A stretch of 23,030 nt of DNA from Syntrophaceae bacterium UBA1163 (GTDB lineage Bacteria > Desulfobacterota > BSN033 > UBA1163), in the NCBI GenBank assembly GCA_002311635.1, contig DBZJ01000161.1, forward strand, positions 1 through 23,030. The letters are read 5' to 3'. Numbering within the stretch: position 1 is the stretch's first letter; each line of letters opens with the position of its first letter. Made by a program: the position numbers and the translations under genes. This document shows positions 21,751 to 23,030 of the stretch, piece by piece. The notes beneath the pieces were generated by a model. That model was not told the DNA's origin. It saw only the letters and a list, made by a program, of their open reading frames with translations, and searched no databases.

Positions 21751-21779
21751 TTGACATTTAAAAAGCTATTATATATATT
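21751..21779 (+). promoter_or_regulatory. Near-consensus promoter of an orphan RNA
   Basis: TTGACA (21751-21756) and TATATT (21774-21779) are 17 nt apart in AT-rich sequence. Transcription would begin near 21786. No reading frame of note lies between this and the terminator at 21860-21899. Confidence 0.75.
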
Positions 21780-21785
21780 TTTTTC

Positions 21786-21899
21786 AAAATTAATAAGAAG
21801 GTTGCAGGGTCTGGAAACATAGTTAATTGTTTCTGGAGGTTAAAAACCTGGATAGTCGGGCCGCTATCCGAAGGTGAAACTTCGGTTAGCGGCTTTTTT
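21786..21899 (+). ncRNA. Orphan small RNA or attenuator leader, about 115 nt
   Basis: The unit lies between a near-consensus promoter and a strong intrinsic terminator. Predicted hairpins are GAAACA/TGTTTC (21814-21833) and AGGTT/AACCT (21837-21849). GGATAG (21850-21855) can pair with CTATCC (21864-21869), which would destroy the terminator stem, so the element could switch. I do not recognise a known riboswitch class. It may be a free small RNA or may control the small genes downstream. Confidence 0.6.
21860..21899 (+). terminator. Strong intrinsic terminator of the orphan RNA
   Basis: GCCGCTATCCGAAG (21860-21873) pairs with CTTCGGTTAGCGGC (21880-21893) with a single mismatch and a GTGAAA loop. 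Six T follow. Confidence 0.9.
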
Positions 21900-22122
21900 A
21901 TTAGGGTTGAAGAGGAAAGAGTGGGACTATATTTCTCACATCTGAAGAAAAAGGGTGAGAATCAGAAAAATTATGGAAACGAGAAGCCAATGGGAAGGTA
22001 ACTTATGGAGGCTTTACAGAGTAACGCAACATGTAAGTTCTCGTTCTTCACACTCACACAAAAAATCGGGCCTCCCCTCTCTTTCGATTGGCATTTGTAT
22101 CGCTACAATGGAGGTGACGGAG

Positions 22123-22227
22123 ATGGAAGAAAAGAATGAAGTCGGTGCTTCAATTTGGGTTTGGGTGATCGTCATTGTTATAGCAGTAGCATTGGTCGCA
22201 ACCTTCATAATATTTTTGAAGCCATAG
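22123..22227 (+). CDS. 34-residue single-span membrane peptide
   Basis: The predicted peptide starts MEEKNEVGAS, then has one long hydrophobic span (about residues 11-32, WVWVIVIVIAVALVATFIIF) and ends LKP. The charged N-terminus and the Lys near the end suggest a single transmembrane helix. GGAGGTG lies 6 nt before the ATG. A longer in-frame version from GTG 21955 adds a hydrophilic leader without support. Function is unknown. It is the first of a series of tiny genes on this strand. Confidence 0.65.
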   Translation: MEEKNEVGASIWVWVIVIVIAVALVATFIIFLKP

Positions 22228-22291
22228 GACCTAATGCCGAGAATGAACCTTGGCAGTAGTCCTCTGACTTTGCATTTGTGGGAGGTATAAA

Positions 22292-22396
22292 ATGCCTCTT
22301 TTTAGGAAGAAGGTAATTGAAAAAATGGGAGAATTTCGGAAAGTCAATGGACGCACAATAAAGGACAAGAGCTATAACGGGACGGGGAACTTTTGA
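22292..22396 (+). CDS. 34-residue basic peptide
   Basis: GGGAGGT precedes the ATG at 22292 by 6 nt. The product starts MPLFRKKVIEKMGEFRKVNG and ends NGTGNF. It is basic and has no membrane span. Its end, TTT TGA C, is a sequence on which +1 frameshifting can happen, and the +1 frame stays open for about 32 more codons to a TGA at 22491-22493. Function is unknown. Confidence 0.5.
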   Translation: MPLFRKKVIEKMGEFRKVNGRTIKDKSYNGTGNF

Positions 22397-22433
22397 CAAG
22401 TACCCCGGCTTAGTGATTTTTGAAGGCTCCTTT

Positions 22434-22493
22434 ATGGAAAACAGCGAGGACCATTTGGAAAGGAAAAGGATAGAGGGTGTGGCGTGTTTTTGA
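22434..22493 (+). CDS. Possible 19-residue peptide or frameshifted extension
   Basis: ATG 22434 follows a weak GAAGG and opens MENSEDHLERKRIEGVACF. The same frame is open further upstream to about 22350 and could be the continuation of the preceding 34-residue gene after a +1 shift. Standing alone it is poorly supported. Confidence 0.25.
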   Translation: MENSEDHLERKRIEGVACF

Positions 22494-22529
22494 CGCCATG
22501 AAATCTAATGCACGGAACAAGGAGGTCTT

Positions 22530-22613
22530 ATGTTCACTTTTTGGATTACAGTGGCAGCACTCGTTATGATAGGGGTTATTATCTTTATGGGGCGTGCGGT
22601 GAAGAAGTTGTAG
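22530..22613 (+). CDS. 27-residue single-span membrane peptide
   Basis: The ATG at 22530 is preceded by a perfect AAGGAGG at ideal spacing. The peptide starts MFTFWITVAALVMIGVIIFM and ends GRAVKKL, that is, one hydrophobic helix of about 19 residues and a positively charged tail, as expected for a single-span membrane peptide with its C-terminus in the cytoplasm. No family is recognised. It is too short for standard gene finding. Confidence 0.65.
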   Translation: MFTFWITVAALVMIGVIIFMGRAVKKL

Positions 22614-22888
22614 GATCTCAAAAAGGCAAGGCCTAAACCCAAAGATAGTTCTGAAAGGGAACTTATTCTGTCAGGATATTGAATCCATCATCAATCTTTG
22701 CATGGGTTGTATCGGGAAGGACGTGAATGGTTTTTACCAGGGATTTATTCATTTCTAAGGCCATTCGAATGGTCTTGAGGTCCCCTTTTGAAGCTCGACG
22801 GGAGATAATAGCTAAATCTTGTATTACGCAAAGAGATAGAATTGTAGTCTTCAAAAAGAAGAACCGATATTCAATTGTCAAATATCAA
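22614..22888. other. Region with two competing small frames
   Basis: A plus-strand frame from ATG 22727 (AAGGA 5 nt upstream) and a minus-strand frame ending at 22663 cover the same stretch. The plus frame would run through the terminator at 22889, which argues against it, and the minus frame has no good ribosome binding site. Neither product is recognised, so neither is called. Confidence 0.3.
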
Positions 22889-22995
22889 AGGCGGGGTCAT
22901 TCGGCTCTGCCTTTTTTCTGCAGATTTCACTCTAATCGTTGACTTTGGAGGTAAGGTTGGCGTAAGGATTTGTAGTCAAACAGTTGTCCTAAAAA
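22868..22995 (+). repeat. Duplicated terminator-plus-tail segment, copy 2
   Basis: This is the second copy of the segment at 21505-21640. It includes TATTCAATTGTCAAA, a terminator, TGCAGATTTC, AGGATTTGTAGT and CAGT. A further relative of the orphan RNA might lie just past the window end. Confidence 0.55.
22889..22917 (+). terminator. Intrinsic terminator in copy 2
   Basis: AGGCGGGG pairs with CTCTGCCT, including two G-U pairs, around an 8-nt loop, and the run TTTTTT follows. Sequence and position match the terminator at 21525-21556. Confidence 0.7.
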
Positions 22996-23030
22996 ATCTT
23001 TTTCAATTTAAGGCAACCTCTAAAAATGTG

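Noticed and set aside
21860..21893. Group II intron domain V
   Set aside because: The GNGAAA loop and 14-position stem recall domain V, but there is no 2-nt bulge or AGC triad, no intron-encoded protein nearby, and the T-run makes it an ordinary terminator.
22005..22139. 44-codon frame (MEALQSNATCKF...) overlapping the 34-residue membrane peptide
   Set aside because: It has only a moderate GGAAGG upstream, overlaps the better-supported gene in another frame, and shows no structural feature.

Overview
The window looks like a chromosomal segment of an anaerobic, probably gluconeogenic bacterium. Moderate GC, many short palindromic repeats, a divergent PEP synthase / pyruvate phosphate dikinase pair, two adenine deaminase-family genes and a GxxExxY gene are what one often meets in Desulfobacterota (deltaproteobacteria-like) or Nitrospirota-like genomes. 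That placement is inference: no rRNA, tRNA or other phylogenetic marker was seen.

Layout. 1-1050: a palindromic repeat, then a small secreted protein of unknown role followed by a strong hairpin. 1264-4374: adenine deaminase and an M20 metallopeptidase in the same direction. 4405-5949 (minus): a DUF2905 membrane protein, a GxxExxY protein and QueH (queuosine biosynthesis), interrupted by three copies of a composite repeat (a 30-nt block plus a hairpin with a GAGANG loop). 6194-11843: ppsA and ppdK, divergently transcribed, with a sigma70-like promoter for ppsA. 12037-16164: an acyl-CoA thioesterase converging on a second, divergent adenine deaminase-like gene, then an alpha/beta hydrolase overlapping a TIGR00027-type methyltransferase. 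16441-17077: a VapBC-type toxin-antitoxin pair. 17604-19638: a lipoprotein, a MarR regulator and a Pal/OmpA lipoprotein. 19996-21351: a ClC-type chloride channel or transporter.

The last 1.7 kb (21352-23030) is unlike the rest. It has no conventional gene. It holds a degenerate small reading frame, two intrinsic terminators inside a duplicated segment, a promoter-to-terminator unit of about 115 nt with no reading frame (orphan small RNA or attenuator), and a run of very small genes with good ribosome binding sites, two of them encoding single-span membrane peptides of 34 and 27 residues. It is the best candidate for undescribed biology here, together with the repeat modules around the GxxExxY gene and the structured non-coding stretches on both sides of pal.

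Functional links. PEP synthase and PPDK both interconvert pyruvate and PEP using different phosphoryl donors and products, so the pair gives flexible control of this node. The first adenine deaminase fits purine salvage. Lipoprotein, MarR and Pal suggest a didermic envelope. A 20-nt motif shared upstream of the lipoprotein and marR genes suggests common control.
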